Below, piece by piece: positions 27,466 through 36,798 of a DNA stretch of 64,000 nt. Both the position numbers and the translations under genes were made by a program. Numbering within the stretch: position 1 is the stretch's first letter; the number at the start of each line of letters is the position of its first letter. The stretch is from Burkholderiaceae bacterium (GTDB lineage: Bacteria; Pseudomonadota; Gammaproteobacteria; Burkholderiales; Burkholderiaceae_D): assembly GCA_030157545.1 (NCBI GenBank), contig JAOAUN010000013.1, forward strand, positions 1 to 64,000, in the 5' to 3' direction. The notes below the pieces were generated by a model. It was given only the letters and a program-made list of their open reading frames with translations, did no database searches and was not told the DNA's origin.

Positions 27466-28545
27466 TTAAAATTTAAGCATGCCACCATGCCTGACTACGA
27501 CAAACGCATCAGGCGCAAGGCCCGCCTGACTAACGGCTTCTGCGAGCGCGCGCGGCGGCTCGTCCAGTGATTCGTCCGTCAGTTCGAACGTACCCCAATG
27601 AATGCCCAGCGATTTCTTCGCATGCAGGTCTTGATGAATTTGTACGGCTTCAGACGGGTTCACATGTTGACGCTGCATGAACCAGCGCGGCTCGTAGGCG
27701 CCGATTGGCAGCAGGGCCAAATCAACATCGCCAAAATGACGGTGGATATCGGCAAAGTCTTTTGAGTAGCCCGTGTCGCCACTGAAGAAGAGCGTGAATG
27801 GCTTGGCATTTTTTGCATCAGTGCGCGCGATCCAGCCACCCCATAGAGTCTCGAAGCGATCCGTCACGCTACGTGCCGACCAGTGCTGCACCGGCACCAG
27901 ACTGAGTTCGAGGCCAGCCATGCTTTGGCTCTGCCACCAGTCGAGCTCGCGCACATTGCGTATACCTTGCGCCTGCATCCATGGTTTGACGCCAAGCGGC
28001 ACCAGGAACAGCGGCGCGCCACCACTTTGCGCATTCAATGCCAGCACCGAATCAAGATCCAGATGGTCGTAGTGATTATGCGAGATCAGCACTACATCAA
28101 TATGCGGCATTTCCGAGAGCGCAAGAGCGGGCGGCACGAAGCGTTTCGGGCCTGTCCATTGGACAGGCGAAGCGCGTTCCGAAAAAATCGGGTCAGTCAG
28201 CAGGTTGACGCCATTTATCTGCACCAGCACGCTGGCATGGCCAATCCACGTTGCCGTCGTCTGGCTGCGATTCTTTTGCAGCCATGCCGTATCTGGTTTT
28301 TCTACCGGAAATGCATAGCCATTGCGTGGTGGCTTCGGCAGTCCATCGCGCCAGCGCTCCCATTGCCAGCGCCACAGCGAGCTGACCATTTCACCTTGCT
28401 GGTAATTATTTTTGAAGCCTTGCGCGGTGTGATGCAGCCTGACCGGGTCATAGTAGGGATTGATGCTGCTGCAGGCCACGCATGCCAACACAAGCAGTAA
28501 AGCGGTCAGGCTGTGCCTGCGCAAAACAGACGCAGCCTTGCTCAT
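27466..28545 (-). CDS. MBL-fold hydrolase, predicted lipoprotein
   Basis: A 359-residue protein with a lipoprotein-type signal (LLLVLACVACSSINP; Cys25 or so) and a metallo-beta-lactamase fold of the UlaG/NAPE-PLD-like type: ATWIGHASVLVQINGVNLLTDPIFSERASP, the dinuclear metal motif SHNHYDHLD, PVQHWSARS, FFSGDTGYSKDF and the late GIHWGTFELTDE. Relatives hydrolyse phosphodiester or lactone bonds; the substrate here is not known. The ATG overlaps the parC stop by one base, so it is translated from the parC transcript, which I cannot explain functionally. Confidence 0.85.
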   Translation of the reverse strand: MSKAASVLRRHSLTALLLVLACVACSSINPYYDPVRLHHTAQGFKNNYQQGEMVSSLWRWQWERWRDGLPKPPRNGYAFPVEKPDTAWLQKNRSQTTATWIGHASVLVQINGVNLLTDPIFSERASPVQWTGPKRFVPPALALSEMPHIDVVLISHNHYDHLDLDSVLALNAQSGGAPLFLVPLGVKPWMQAQGIRNVRELDWWQSQSMAGLELSLVPVQHWSARSVTDRFETLWGGWIARTDAKNAKPFTLFFSGDTGYSKDFADIHRHFGDVDLALLPIGAYEPRWFMQRQHVNPSEAVQIHQDLHAKKSLGIHWGTFELTDESLDEPPRALAEAVSQAGLAPDAFVVVRHGGMLKF

Positions 28546-30857
28546 TAGAGAGCTTCCAGCTGCGATGCCTTCATGCGCGACGCCAGAAGCTTGCCTTTGC
28601 GCGCACGCTTGCCGATATGAATAGCTAGCGAAGCAGCCGACAGATTCAATTCTTGCGGCTTGGCGGCGCGGCTGCTGATGCCAATGACGCGCACACCTTT
28701 TTGGCTGACAGGCTGTGCGGCGACCAGTTTTTCTTTAGCGTCCAGTTCCATCAAGGTCACGCCGCGTCCACCACCCGGTTGCATTTTAATTTCGTCGAGT
28801 CCGAACACTAGTAGCCGACCATTTTCCGACAGGCAGGCAATAGCGCTGGCATTTTTTCCCATCACGCGCGGCATTAGCGGTTCATCGCCTGCCTCCATCG
28901 TCATGAATGACTTACCACCTTTCTGGCGGCTGATCATGTCACCGGCTTTTGACGCAAAACCATAGCCTGCGGTCGAAGCCAGCATCAGCGGCGTGTCGGC
29001 GCTGCCCGCAAAGTAATGCACCAGGCGTGTACCGTCCTCGAGTTCAAGCAGGGTCGTCAGCGGTACGCCATCGCCGCGCGCGCCCGGCAGCAGAGAGACC
29101 GGCACCGAGTACACACGGCCGTTGGAACCGAAAGCCAGCACAGAGTCGATGGTGCGGCATTCAAAGGTGCCATACAGCGCGTCACCAGCCTTGAAACTGA
29201 ACTGCTGCGCATCATGGCCGTGGCCACCGCGGGCACGCACCCAGCCGCGCTGCGAGATCACGACCGTCACAGGTTCATCAATGAGCTTTTGTTCAGCGAC
29301 AGCCTTCTCGGCTTCTTCCATCAGCGTGCGGCGATCGTCACCATACTGCTTGCTGTCGGCTTCGACTTCCTTGATGAGGAGTTTTTTCATGGCCGCCGGA
29401 TTGTCGAGCAACTCCTGCAGTGCAGTTTTTTCAGCGCGCAGACCAGCGAGTTCCTGCTGTACCTTGATGGCTTCGAGGCGCGCCAGCTGACGCAGGCGGA
29501 TTTCAAGAATATCTTCAGCTTGTCGTTCCGATAGCTTGAATGCGTCCATCAGCGCCGGCTTCGGTTCGTCCGACTCGCGAATAATCTTGATGACCTTGTC
29601 AATATTCAGCAGCACCGCTTCGCGGCCTTCGAGAATATGAATGCGGTCATCCACTTTCGCCAGCCTGTGCTGGGTACGGCGGGTGACAGTATCGAAACGG
29701 AAGCTGATCCACTCGCGCAAAATATCGCCGAGCGCTTTCTGGCGCGGCCGGCCGTCACCACCAATCATCACCAGATTGACGCCCACACTATTTTCGAGCG
29801 ACGTGTGCGCCAGCAGCAGCGTGCTGAATTCCTGCTGGTCGAGATTTTTTGACTTCGGCTCGAACACCAGTCGCACCGGTGCATCGCGTCCTGATTCATC
29901 GCGCACGGTGTCGAGCATCGCGAGCATGGTTTGTTTGTTGGCGAGCTGATCGGGTGACAGGCTCTTCTTGCCGAGCTTGATCTTGGGATTAGTCAGCTCT
30001 TCGATTTCTTCCAATATTTTTTGCGACGACGTGCCCGGCGGCAGTTCCGTAACCACAAGCTGCCATTGGCCGCGCGCCATGTCTTCGATTTTCCAGCGCG
30101 CACGCACTTTGATGCTGCCGCGGCCACTCTGATAGATTTCGCGGATCAGGCCGGCCGGCGTGATGATCTGGCCGCCGCCCGGGAAATCCGGCCCAGGGAT
30201 AATGTCCATCAATTCTTCATGGGTCAGCTTGGGATTGCGGATCATCGCCACCGCAGCTTTGCCAATTTCAGTCAGGTTATGCGAAGGAATTTCCGTCGCC
30301 ATACCAACCGCAATGCCCGATGCGCCATTCAGCAACACGAAAGGCAGACGCGCCGGCAGCAATTTCGGCTCTTCCGTAGAGCCGTCATAGTTGGGCTGGA
30401 AGTCGACCGTTCCCATATCGATTTCGTCCAGCAGCAGGCGCGAGATCGGCGTCAGGCGCGCTTCGGTATAGCGCATTGCTGCGGCGCCGTCACCATCGCG
30501 CGAACCGAAATTGCCGTGACCATCAATCAATGGATAACGCAAGGAAAAATCCTGTGCCATGCGCACCATCGCGTCATACACCGACTGGTCGCCATGCGGA
30601 TGCAATTTCCCCAGCACGTCGCCGACCACTGCCGCTGACTTGCGTGGCTTTGCACCCGAGTCCAGCTTCAACTGATCCATCGCATACAAGATGCGGCGCT
30701 GCACCGGCTTCTGACCATCTGCCACATCCGGCAGGGCACGTCCTTTGACGACTGAGATCGCGTAATCGAGATAGGCGCGCTCGGCGAAGGTGGCCAGTGT
30801 CAGTGCGTCTGCGTCGTCGCTGCCGGCGGCTTCAAAGAGATTGGTTTGTTCAGTCAT
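28545..30857 (-). CDS. parC: DNA topoisomerase IV subunit A
   Basis: The 770-residue breakage-reunion subunit that decatenates daughter chromosomes. Near the N-terminus it has [32 protein letters not shown], and the catalytic tyrosine lies in [14 protein letters not shown]; the coiled-coil dimer part and a shortened C-terminal beta-pinwheel follow. The length fits ParC rather than GyrA, and the parE gene lies directly upstream on the same strand, separated by an intergenic repeat. Confidence 0.95.
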   Translation of the reverse strand: MTEQTNLFEAAGSDDADALTLATFAERAYLDYAISVVKGRALPDVADGQKPVQRRILYAMDQLKLDSGAKPRKSAAVVGDVLGKLHPHGDQSVYDAMVRMAQDFSLRYPLIDGHGNFGSRDGDGAAAMRYTEARLTPISRLLLDEIDMGTVDFQPNYDGSTEEPKLLPARLPFVLLNGASGIAVGMATEIPSHNLTEIGKAAVAMIRNPKLTHEELMDIIPGPDFPGGGQIITPAGLIREIYQSGRGSIKVRARWKIEDMARGQWQLVVTELPPGTSSQKILEEIEELTNPKIKLGKKSLSPDQLANKQTMLAMLDTVRDESGRDAPVRLVFEPKSKNLDQQEFSTLLLAHTSLENSVGVNLVMIGGDGRPRQKALGDILREWISFRFDTVTRRTQHRLAKVDDRIHILEGREAVLLNIDKVIKIIRESDEPKPALMDAFKLSERQAEDILEIRLRQLARLEAIKVQQELAGLRAEKTALQELLDNPAAMKKLLIKEVEADSKQYGDDRRTLMEEAEKAVAEQKLIDEPVTVVISQRGWVRARGGHGHDAQQFSFKAGDALYGTFECRTIDSVLAFGSNGRVYSVPVSLLPGARGDGVPLTTLLELEDGTRLVHYFAGSADTPLMLASTAGYGFASKAGDMISRQKGGKSFMTMEAGDEPLMPRVMGKNASAIACLSENGRLLVFGLDEIKMQPGGGRGVTLMELDAKEKLVAAQPVSQKGVRVIGISSRAAKPQELNLSAASLAIHIGKRARKGKLLASRMKASQLEAL

Positions 30858-30883
30858 GTTGTAGCGCTAAAAAAGTAAGTAAA

Positions 30884-31024
30884 AGACGCTGGGTTCCAGC
30901 TTTCGCTGGAACGACGTCGGATTAACTAGCGTCATCACCTGCATGTGATGACTGCTGCGTGGGCGGACTGCATGCAGTCCGAATTCCCCACTACGCTCCT
31001 GACGAAAGTCAGGATCCAGTGTCT
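30884..31024. repeat. Intergenic inverted-repeat element, copy 1 (long form)
   Basis: About 141 bases between parE and parC. The ends are inverted: AGACGCTGGGTTCC at the left and GGATCCAGTGTCTT at the right. Inside are four hairpins in a row: TTCCAGC/GCTGGAA (30894-30911), CATCAC/GTGATG (30933-30950), the perfect 18-base palindrome CGGACTGCATGCAGTCCG (30964-30981) and TCCTGAC/GTCAGGA (30997-31014). The end sequence recurs at 50658-50754, which marks it as a dispersed repeat of MITE or REP-pair type. Confidence 0.8.
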
Positions 31025-31045
31025 TTAAGATTTGTCTTTTAAGTT

Positions 31046-33037
31046 TTAAATGTCTGCTTCCACTTCATTGCCATGGTCTTCGAGCCAGTTGCGCCGCGCA
31101 GCTGCTTCGCCTTTACCCATCAGCATGGTGAAGCGCGCTTCGGAAGCGACCTGATCGAACAGGCCCAGTGCCACTGGCAAGAGCCGGCGCGTATCCGGAT
31201 TCATCGTCGTCTCCCACAGCTGGCCGGCGTTCATCTCACCCAGGCCCTTGAAGCGCGCAATGCTCCAGCCGCCTTCCTTGACACCGTCCTTGCGCAGCTT
31301 GTCTTCAATGGCAGTAAGTTCGCCATCGTCGAGCGCATAGATTTTTTGTGCTGGTTTTTTGCCACGCGCCGGCGCATCAACGCGATACAGCGGCGGACGC
31401 GCAATGTGGATGTGGCCGTTTGCAATCAGTTTCGGGAAATGACGGAAAAACAGCGTCAGCAACAGCACCTGAATATGCGAGCCGTCGACGTCTGCATCCG
31501 ACAAGATGCAGATGCGACCGTAGCGCAAGCCGGATAAATCGGGATCATCATGCAGACCATGCGGGTCAACGCCAACAGCGACGGCGATATCGTGAATCTC
31601 GTTATTCGCAAACAGGCGGTCGCGCTCGGTCTCCCATGTGTTGAGCACTTTGCCGCGCAGCGGCAGGATCGCCTGAAATTCCTTGTCCCGTCCCATCTTC
31701 GCAGAGCCGCCGGCAGAGTCACCCTCGACCAAAAATATTTCGTTACGCGTGATGTCAGTCGATTCGCAATCCGTCAGCTTGCCCGGCAAAACAGCCACGC
31801 CGGATGATTTGCGCTTCTCGACTTTTTGCGCCGAGCGCAGGCGGCTTTGCGCCTGCTTGATAACAAGCTCGGCGAGTTTTTTGCCGTAGTCAACGTGCTG
31901 ATTGAGCCACAGCTCAAGCGCCGAGCGCGAGTAACCGGCCACGAGCCGTACTGCATCGCGCGAGTTGAGTTTTTCCTTGATCTGTCCCTGGAACTGCGGG
32001 TCCAGCACCTTGGCCGACAGGACAAACGACACGCGCGCAAAGACGTCTTCTGCAAGCAGCTTGACGCCTTTTGGCAGCAGGGAATGCATCTCGACAAAAC
32101 TTTTGACTGCACCAAACAAGCCTTCGCGCAAACCCGCTTCATGCGTGCCGCCTGCTGGCGTTGGTATCAGGTTCACATACGACTCGCGCACGACATTGCC
32201 GTCTTCCGTCCAGGCGACCACCCATGCTGCGCCTTCACCTTCGGCAAATCCATCGGCGTCAGCTGCCGCATATTGTTCGCCTTCAAACAGCGGTATCAGT
32301 GTTGGCGCGCCGGTGTTTTGCGCCAGTGCCTCGGTCAGATAACCGCGCAGGCCTTGTTCATACTGCCAGGTCTGGGTGTCGCCGCTTTTGGCTTGAATGA
32401 AGGTAACTTTCACACCCGGCAGCAACACGGCCTTCGAGCGCAGCAGCCGTTGCAGCTCGCTCAGTGGGATTACAGGCGAATCAAAATATTTGGCGTCGGG
32501 CCAGACCGTTACACGGGTGCCGGATTTTTTATCATCGCGCGCAGCAGGACGTGACTGTAGCGGCGAGGTCACATCGCCACCAGAGAAGGTCATCTGGTGT
32601 ACGCCATTACCACGCTCATCCTTGCGCCAGACTGAAATTTCCAGCTTGCTGGACAAGGCATTGGTCACGGACACGCCCACGCCATGCAAGCCGCCAGAAA
32701 ATGCATACGCGCCGCCTGAGCCTTTGTCGAACTTGCCGCCGGCATGCAAACGGGTAAAGACAATTTCCACCGTCGGCACTTTCTCTTCCGGATGCAGGCC
32801 GACTGGAATGCCGCGGCCGTCGTCTTCAACGCTGACGCTGCCGTCGGTATTGATGGTGACGACAATATTTTTACAATAGCCACCGAGCGCTTCATCGGAC
32901 GCGTTGTCGATGACTTCCTGAATGATATGCAGCGGATTTTCGGTGCGGGTATACATGCCCGGCCGTTGCTTTACTGGCTCCAGTCCCTTAAGGACACGGA
33001 TGGAAGCTTCGCTATAGTCTGATTTTTTGGTTGCCAT
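31046..33037 (-). CDS. parE: DNA topoisomerase IV subunit B
   Basis: A 663-residue GHKL ATPase subunit. Visible are LKGLEPVKQRPGMYTRTENPLHIIQEVIDNASDEALGG (ATP lid and Asn/Glu/Asp residues), DDGRGIPVGLHP, GLHGVGVSVTNALS, the TOPRIM region with LVEGDSAGGSAKMGRDKEFQAILPLRGKVLN and the DADVDGSHIQVLLLTLFFRHFP metal site. The size matches ParE, not the longer GyrB of this group. It is the target pair of parC, transcribed first. Confidence 0.95.
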   Translation of the reverse strand: MATKKSDYSEASIRVLKGLEPVKQRPGMYTRTENPLHIIQEVIDNASDEALGGYCKNIVVTINTDGSVSVEDDGRGIPVGLHPEEKVPTVEIVFTRLHAGGKFDKGSGGAYAFSGGLHGVGVSVTNALSSKLEISVWRKDERGNGVHQMTFSGGDVTSPLQSRPAARDDKKSGTRVTVWPDAKYFDSPVIPLSELQRLLRSKAVLLPGVKVTFIQAKSGDTQTWQYEQGLRGYLTEALAQNTGAPTLIPLFEGEQYAAADADGFAEGEGAAWVVAWTEDGNVVRESYVNLIPTPAGGTHEAGLREGLFGAVKSFVEMHSLLPKGVKLLAEDVFARVSFVLSAKVLDPQFQGQIKEKLNSRDAVRLVAGYSRSALELWLNQHVDYGKKLAELVIKQAQSRLRSAQKVEKRKSSGVAVLPGKLTDCESTDITRNEIFLVEGDSAGGSAKMGRDKEFQAILPLRGKVLNTWETERDRLFANNEIHDIAVAVGVDPHGLHDDPDLSGLRYGRICILSDADVDGSHIQVLLLTLFFRHFPKLIANGHIHIARPPLYRVDAPARGKKPAQKIYALDDGELTAIEDKLRKDGVKEGGWSIARFKGLGEMNAGQLWETTMNPDTRRLLPVALGLFDQVASEARFTMLMGKGEAAARRNWLEDHGNEVEADI

Positions 33038-33064
33038 GCTCTGAAGATGAATACCTTGTTGCTA

Positions 33065-33168
33065 AGAGCGCCTCTCAAAATGGCGCTGACTGCGTTGTTT
33101 CGTCTTGCCGTAAAACGTACTGTCTGCGACTTCAGCCTTGTCAGCCCCATCCTGATAGGCGCTCTGAG
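33065..33168. repeat. Inverted-repeat-flanked intergenic segment
   Basis: In the 200 bases between parE and the VWA gene, AGAGCGCCT (33065-33073) is answered by AGGCGCTCT (33157-33165), followed on the plus strand by GAGATTTTTTT. The roughly 100 bases in between contain no credible gene (the minus-strand frame across it lacks any domain). The layout suggests either a large stem with a terminator-like T-run or a short dispersed element; I have only one copy in the window. Confidence 0.45.
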
Positions 33169-33237
33169 ATTTTTTTGCCCGGTGCGGGCAAAATCCAGTG
33201 CATTCTAATGAAAAATGTAAGGGTGGGGGGCTTTGAA

Positions 33238-34407
33238 TTACTTGCTCAGCATACGCATGGCCCGCTCCAGCCCTTCTAGCGTGACGGGAAACATGCGGTT
33301 GCTCATCAACTGCCGCACTACGTCTATCGACTGCCGGTATTGCCACAAGCCTTCCGGTTCAGGGTTGAGCCAGACAAATTTCGGGAAGGTATGCGTGAAG
33401 CGCTGCAGCCAGACGGCGCCGGCTTCTTCATTGTTGTATTCGACCGAGCCGCCAGGTTGCAGGATTTCGTACGGGCTCATCGTCGCGTCGCCGATGAAGA
33501 TCAGCTTGGTATCGGCCGGATATTTGCGCAATACATCCCAGGTTGCAAAGCGTTCGGCGTGGCGGCGACGATTATTTTTCCAGAGTGTCTCATAGACACA
33601 GTTGTGAAAATAAAAGAACTCCATATTCTTGAATTCAGCTTTCGCCGCTGAAAACAATTCTTCTGCGCGAGCGATATGGTCGTCCATGGTGCCGCCCACA
33701 TCCATTAGCATCAAGACCTTGGTTTTATTGCGCCGCTCCGGCCGCATTTTCAAGTCCAGCCAACCGGCATTGCTGGCGGTGGCGCGGATGGTGTCGTCGA
33801 GCGCCAATTCATCTTCGGCGCCTTCGCGCGCGAAACGGCGCAGCCGGCGCAAGGCGACCTTGATGTTGCGCGTGCCGAGTTCGCGTTCACTGTCGTAGTC
33901 ACGGAAAGCGCGTGCCTCCCAGACCTTGACCGCGCTGCGCTTGCCGCCTTCGCCGCCTATGCGTATACCTTCAGGATTGGTGCCGCCATGGCCGAACGGT
34001 GATGTACCGCCGGTGCCTATCCATTTGTTACCGCCTTCGTGACGTTCTTTCTGCTCTTTCAGCAATTCCTTGAGCCGGTCCATCAGCTTGTCATAGCCGA
34101 ACTTTTCGAGCTGGGCTTTTTGCTCGGGCGTCAGTTCGCGCTCCATGCGCTTCATCAGCCAGTCGAGCGGGATGTCGGGCAACTTATCAAACAGCGCTTC
34201 TATGCCATGGAAATACTGGCCGAAAGCTTTGTCGAATTTGTCGTAGTGCGCCTCGTCTTTGACGAGCGTGGCGCGCGACAGAAAATAAAAGTCGTCGAGC
34301 GAATTGTCGATGACCTGTTTTTGCAGCGCCTCCAGCAGCACCAGAAACTCCTTGATGGAGACAGGAACCTTGGCGTCTTTGAGCGCGTAAAAAAAGTCGA
34401 TCAGCAT
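33238..34407 (-). CDS. VWA-domain protein, CoxE-like
   Basis: A 389-residue cytosolic protein of the CoxE-like VWA family that works with MoxR AAA+ ATPases. The N-terminal helical part starts MLIDFFYALKDAKVPVSIKEFLVLLEAL. The VWA domain starts at about residue 215 with KVLMLMDVGGTMDDHIARAEELF; the metal-binding MIDAS motif reads DVGGT rather than classical DxSxS, and FFYFHNCVYETLW and TKLIFIGDATMSPYEI follow. The partner MoxR gene lies 11 bases upstream. Such pairs act as chaperone or metal-cofactor inserters in some systems; the client here is unknown. Confidence 0.88.
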   Translation of the reverse strand: MLIDFFYALKDAKVPVSIKEFLVLLEALQKQVIDNSLDDFYFLSRATLVKDEAHYDKFDKAFGQYFHGIEALFDKLPDIPLDWLMKRMERELTPEQKAQLEKFGYDKLMDRLKELLKEQKERHEGGNKWIGTGGTSPFGHGGTNPEGIRIGGEGGKRSAVKVWEARAFRDYDSERELGTRNIKVALRRLRRFAREGAEDELALDDTIRATASNAGWLDLKMRPERRNKTKVLMLMDVGGTMDDHIARAEELFSAAKAEFKNMEFFYFHNCVYETLWKNNRRRHAERFATWDVLRKYPADTKLIFIGDATMSPYEILQPGGSVEYNNEEAGAVWLQRFTHTFPKFVWLNPEPEGLWQYRQSIDVVRQLMSNRMFPVTLEGLERAMRMLSK

Positions 34408-34418
34408 GTTGTTGCAGC

Positions 34419-35273
34419 TTAGCGGTTGGCGCGCGACATGAAGACCAGACGTTCGAACAGATGCACATCCTGCTCGTTTTTCAATAATGCGCCATGCAGC
34501 GGCGGCACGATGCTTTTGTTGTCAGCACTGCGCAGCGCTTCCGGTGGAATGTCTTCGGCCAGCAAGAGCTTCAACCAGTCCAGCAGTTCGGAGGTAGATG
34601 GTTTCTTCTTCAGGCCGGCGACTTCGCGCACTTCATAAAAAGTCTGCAATGCCTGCGCCAGCAATTCTTTTTTCAGATTCGGGAAATGCACGTCCACGAT
34701 TTGCTGCATCGTTTCTTTTTCAGGGAATTTGATGTAATGGAAAAAACAGCGGCGCAAGAATGCGTCCGGCAATTCTTTTTCATTGTTCGACGTGATGATC
34801 ACCAGAGGTCGGTGCACGGCACGCACCATTTCGCGGGTTTCGTAAACATAAAACTCCATGCGGTCGAGTTCGCGCAGCAAGTCGTTCGGGAATTCAATGT
34901 CTGCCTTGTCGATCTCGTCAATCAGCAGCACGACCGGCTGCTCGGCAGTGAATGCCTGCCACAGCACGCCGCGCACGATGTAGTTGTGAATATCTTTGAC
35001 GCGCTCGTCGCCCAGTTGCGAATCACGCAGGCGGGACACTGCGTCATATTCATACAGGCCTTGCTGCGCCTTGGTGGTCGATTTGATATGCCATTGCATC
35101 AGCGGCATGCCAAGCGCGGCAGCGACTTCTTCGGCCAGCATGGTCTTTCCGGTGCCCGGCTCGCCCTTGATCAGCAATGGGCGTTGCAGGGTAAGGGCGG
35201 CATTGACTGCCAGTTTCAAGTCGTGGGTGGCAACGTAACTGTCTGAACCTTCAAAACGCTGGGATGGTCGCAT
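34419..35273 (-). CDS. MoxR-family AAA+ ATPase
   Basis: The 284-residue protein has Walker A LLIKGEPGTGKTMLAEEVA (about 33-50), Walker B PVVLLIDEIDKADIEFPNDLLRELDRMEFYV, and the sensor region LVIITSNNEKELPDAFLRRCFFHYI, all typical of MoxR. ATG 35273 is chosen because the conserved start MRPSQRFEGSDSYVATHDLKL lies there; 19 more codons are open upstream. It precedes the VWA gene by 11 bases, and MoxR/VWA pairs usually act together in remodelling a target enzyme. No obvious target is adjacent; two cytochrome c genes diverge on the other side. Confidence 0.9.
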   Translation of the reverse strand: MRPSQRFEGSDSYVATHDLKLAVNAALTLQRPLLIKGEPGTGKTMLAEEVAAALGMPLMQWHIKSTTKAQQGLYEYDAVSRLRDSQLGDERVKDIHNYIVRGVLWQAFTAEQPVVLLIDEIDKADIEFPNDLLRELDRMEFYVYETREMVRAVHRPLVIITSNNEKELPDAFLRRCFFHYIKFPEKETMQQIVDVHFPNLKKELLAQALQTFYEVREVAGLKKKPSTSELLDWLKLLLAEDIPPEALRSADNKSIVPPLHGALLKNEQDVHLFERLVFMSRANR

Positions 35274-35504
35274 GGGAGCTGGTCGGTAATTGGAAAATAG
35301 AACCGAGTATAAACGACGTCTTGTAAGCAAGTTGGAGCAGGTATCGTTCGTAACTGTCGACTGTTTTTACTTGTCTAAAATAGACGGCGTGTTCTTATTA
35401 GGTTAAAATTAGGCGCTTTTGGTGCGGCAGAGCAACATTTCAATACTATGTTGGCAATTTTTCTGGTCGCCATTAATCAGTTTCGAATCAACTACCCAGC
35501 TATC

Positions 35505-35825
35505 ATGAAAAAACTCTTTGCACTTCTCGCGCTGGCGGGTGTGGCCCAGATCTCCGCAGCTGCGGACATCAAGGGAGACGCCAAAGCCGCTGAAAACAAG
35601 GTTGCCATGTGTATCGGCTGCCACGGCATCGTAGGCTACAAAGCTTCGTTCCCGGAGGTTTACCGCGTTCCCATGCTCGGTGGCCAGTCAGAAAAATATC
35701 TCGCGTCGGCATTGAATGCCTATAAAAAAGGCGAGCGTAATCACCCGACCATGCGTGGTATCGCAGCCGGCTTGTCCGATCAGGACATCGCTGACGTGTC
35801 AGCGTATTACGCGCAGCAGAAATAA
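35505..35825 (+). CDS. Small cytochrome c, class I
   Basis: A 106-residue periplasmic monohaem protein: signal peptide LFALLALAGVAQISAAA, haem motif VAMCIGCHGIVGYK, and a downstream axial methionine candidate in NHPTMRGIAAGLSDQDIADVSAYYAQ. It resembles cytochrome c4/c553-type electron carriers. ATG 35505 is chosen over 35448 because only the later start leaves a normal signal peptide. The second cytochrome gene follows 12 bases after the stop, so the two form a pair that may act like the two halves of a dihaem cytochrome c4. Confidence 0.88.
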   Translation: MKKLFALLALAGVAQISAAADIKGDAKAAENKVAMCIGCHGIVGYKASFPEVYRVPMLGGQSEKYLASALNAYKKGERNHPTMRGIAAGLSDQDIADVSAYYAQQK

Positions 35826-35837
35826 CAGGAGCCCACC

Positions 35838-36188
35838 ATGAAAAAAATGATTGCAATGCTGGTGACCCTGTTTGCCTGCGTAACTTCTTTCAATGCCGTT
35901 GCCGGCAATGTGGCAGCCGGTAAGGCTGCAGCCCAGAAATACAACTGCGCAGCTTGCCATGGCGCCGACTACAACAGCCCGGTTGACCCGAGCTACCCGA
36001 AGCTGGCTGGTCAGCACTCTGACTACCTTGAGCATGCACTGGTTGCTTACCAGCGTGGCGCGAATGCCGGCAATAGCCGTGCTAACGCGATCATGGGTGG
36101 TATGGCCAAACCATTGTCCCCTGTGGAAGTCAAAGATATTGCTGCTTACCTCTCAAGCTTGCCTGGCTCGCTGGTACTGCGTAAGTAA
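35838..36188 (+). CDS. Small cytochrome c, class I
   Basis: A 116-residue exported protein with signal peptide (MIAMLVTLFACVTSFNAVAG), haem-binding YNCAACHGADYN and axial Met candidate in RANAIMGGMAKPLSPVEVKDIAAYLSSL. It is homologous in plan to the preceding protein and should carry electrons in the periplasm. AGGAG at 35827-35831 lies before the ATG. A rho-independent terminator follows the gene, closing the two-gene operon. Confidence 0.9.
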   Translation: MKKMIAMLVTLFACVTSFNAVAGNVAAGKAAAQKYNCAACHGADYNSPVDPSYPKLAGQHSDYLEHALVAYQRGANAGNSRANAIMGGMAKPLSPVEVKDIAAYLSSLPGSLVLRK

Positions 36189-36230
36189 ACCTGCTTGTAA
36201 GCTTGCTTCTGAGTTTGTTTTGCAAAATTA

Positions 36231-36258
36231 AAAACCACGCTTGCCGTGGTTTTTTTTC
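36231..36258 (+). terminator. Rho-independent terminator after the cytochrome pair
   Basis: AAAACCACG (36231-36239) pairs with CGTGGTTTT (36245-36253) around a 5-base loop, and the T-run continues to 36257. It lies 42 bases past the second cytochrome stop. Confidence 0.9.
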
Positions 36259-36358
36259 GTTCAAATTTGCACCGCGCGCGAGTTTTAACTATGGAAATGA
36301 CGCTGGGTTCGCACTTTTTGTAAATCTTCAAAAATTTTGTCAGAACTTCACGCAGAAG

Positions 36359-36784
36359 CTAAACCCGCAAACGCACACACTCCACATACGCCTCTCCATC
36401 TGGCGCGGTGCCATTGCGCTGCGCAGTCCATAGCATCTGTCCCAAACACTCCATGATTTCATGGTGTGCATCGTGCTCCGAGTTGCGTCGCTGGGCCAGC
36501 TTTAGAAAAGCGTCGCGTATGCCGCGCGGCTGATCGACAGAAATTTGCTCTGCGATTGACAGGTGCATCGACAGATGCAAGAACGGGTTCGATTTGCCCT
36601 GCTCGACATCGTAGTCGGCATTTTGGGCGGTTTCGGGATTGGCGAAGTCGCTCTCGTATTCCGGATGCTGGATCAGCCAGTCGCGCGCAATCGCTTCCAG
36701 TGGTGTCAGCACTTCACCGGCCTGTGTCTTGCGCCAGGTATCGCAGAAAAACCGGCGCACTTCTTCTTTGGTCGGGTTAAACAT
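36359..36784 (-). CDS. DUF1841 family protein
   Basis: A 141-residue cytosolic protein of DUF1841, a family of unknown function common in beta- and gammaproteobacteria. The start MFNPTKEEVRRFFCDTWRK and the conserved HPEYESDF, NPFLHLSMHLSIAEQISVDQPRGIRDAF and HDAHHEIMECLGQMLWTAQRNG are as expected. AGGAAG precedes ATG 36784; upstream codons lie in the neighbouring gene. It is last in a leftward run rsxB-nth-Mn exporter-DUF1841, with only 14 bases to the exporter. Confidence 0.88.
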   Translation of the reverse strand: MFNPTKEEVRRFFCDTWRKTQAGEVLTPLEAIARDWLIQHPEYESDFANPETAQNADYDVEQGKSNPFLHLSMHLSIAEQISVDQPRGIRDAFLKLAQRRNSEHDAHHEIMECLGQMLWTAQRNGTAPDGEAYVECVRLRV

Positions 36785-36798
36785 GATGGCTTCCTGAA

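Noticed and set aside
30884..31024. CRISPR-like array
   Set aside because: The four hairpins have different sequences and spacings; there is no repeated unit with unique spacers.
33062..33346. 94-residue minus-strand frame between parE and VWA genes
   Set aside because: Covers an inverted-repeat segment and the end of the VWA gene; composition not coding.
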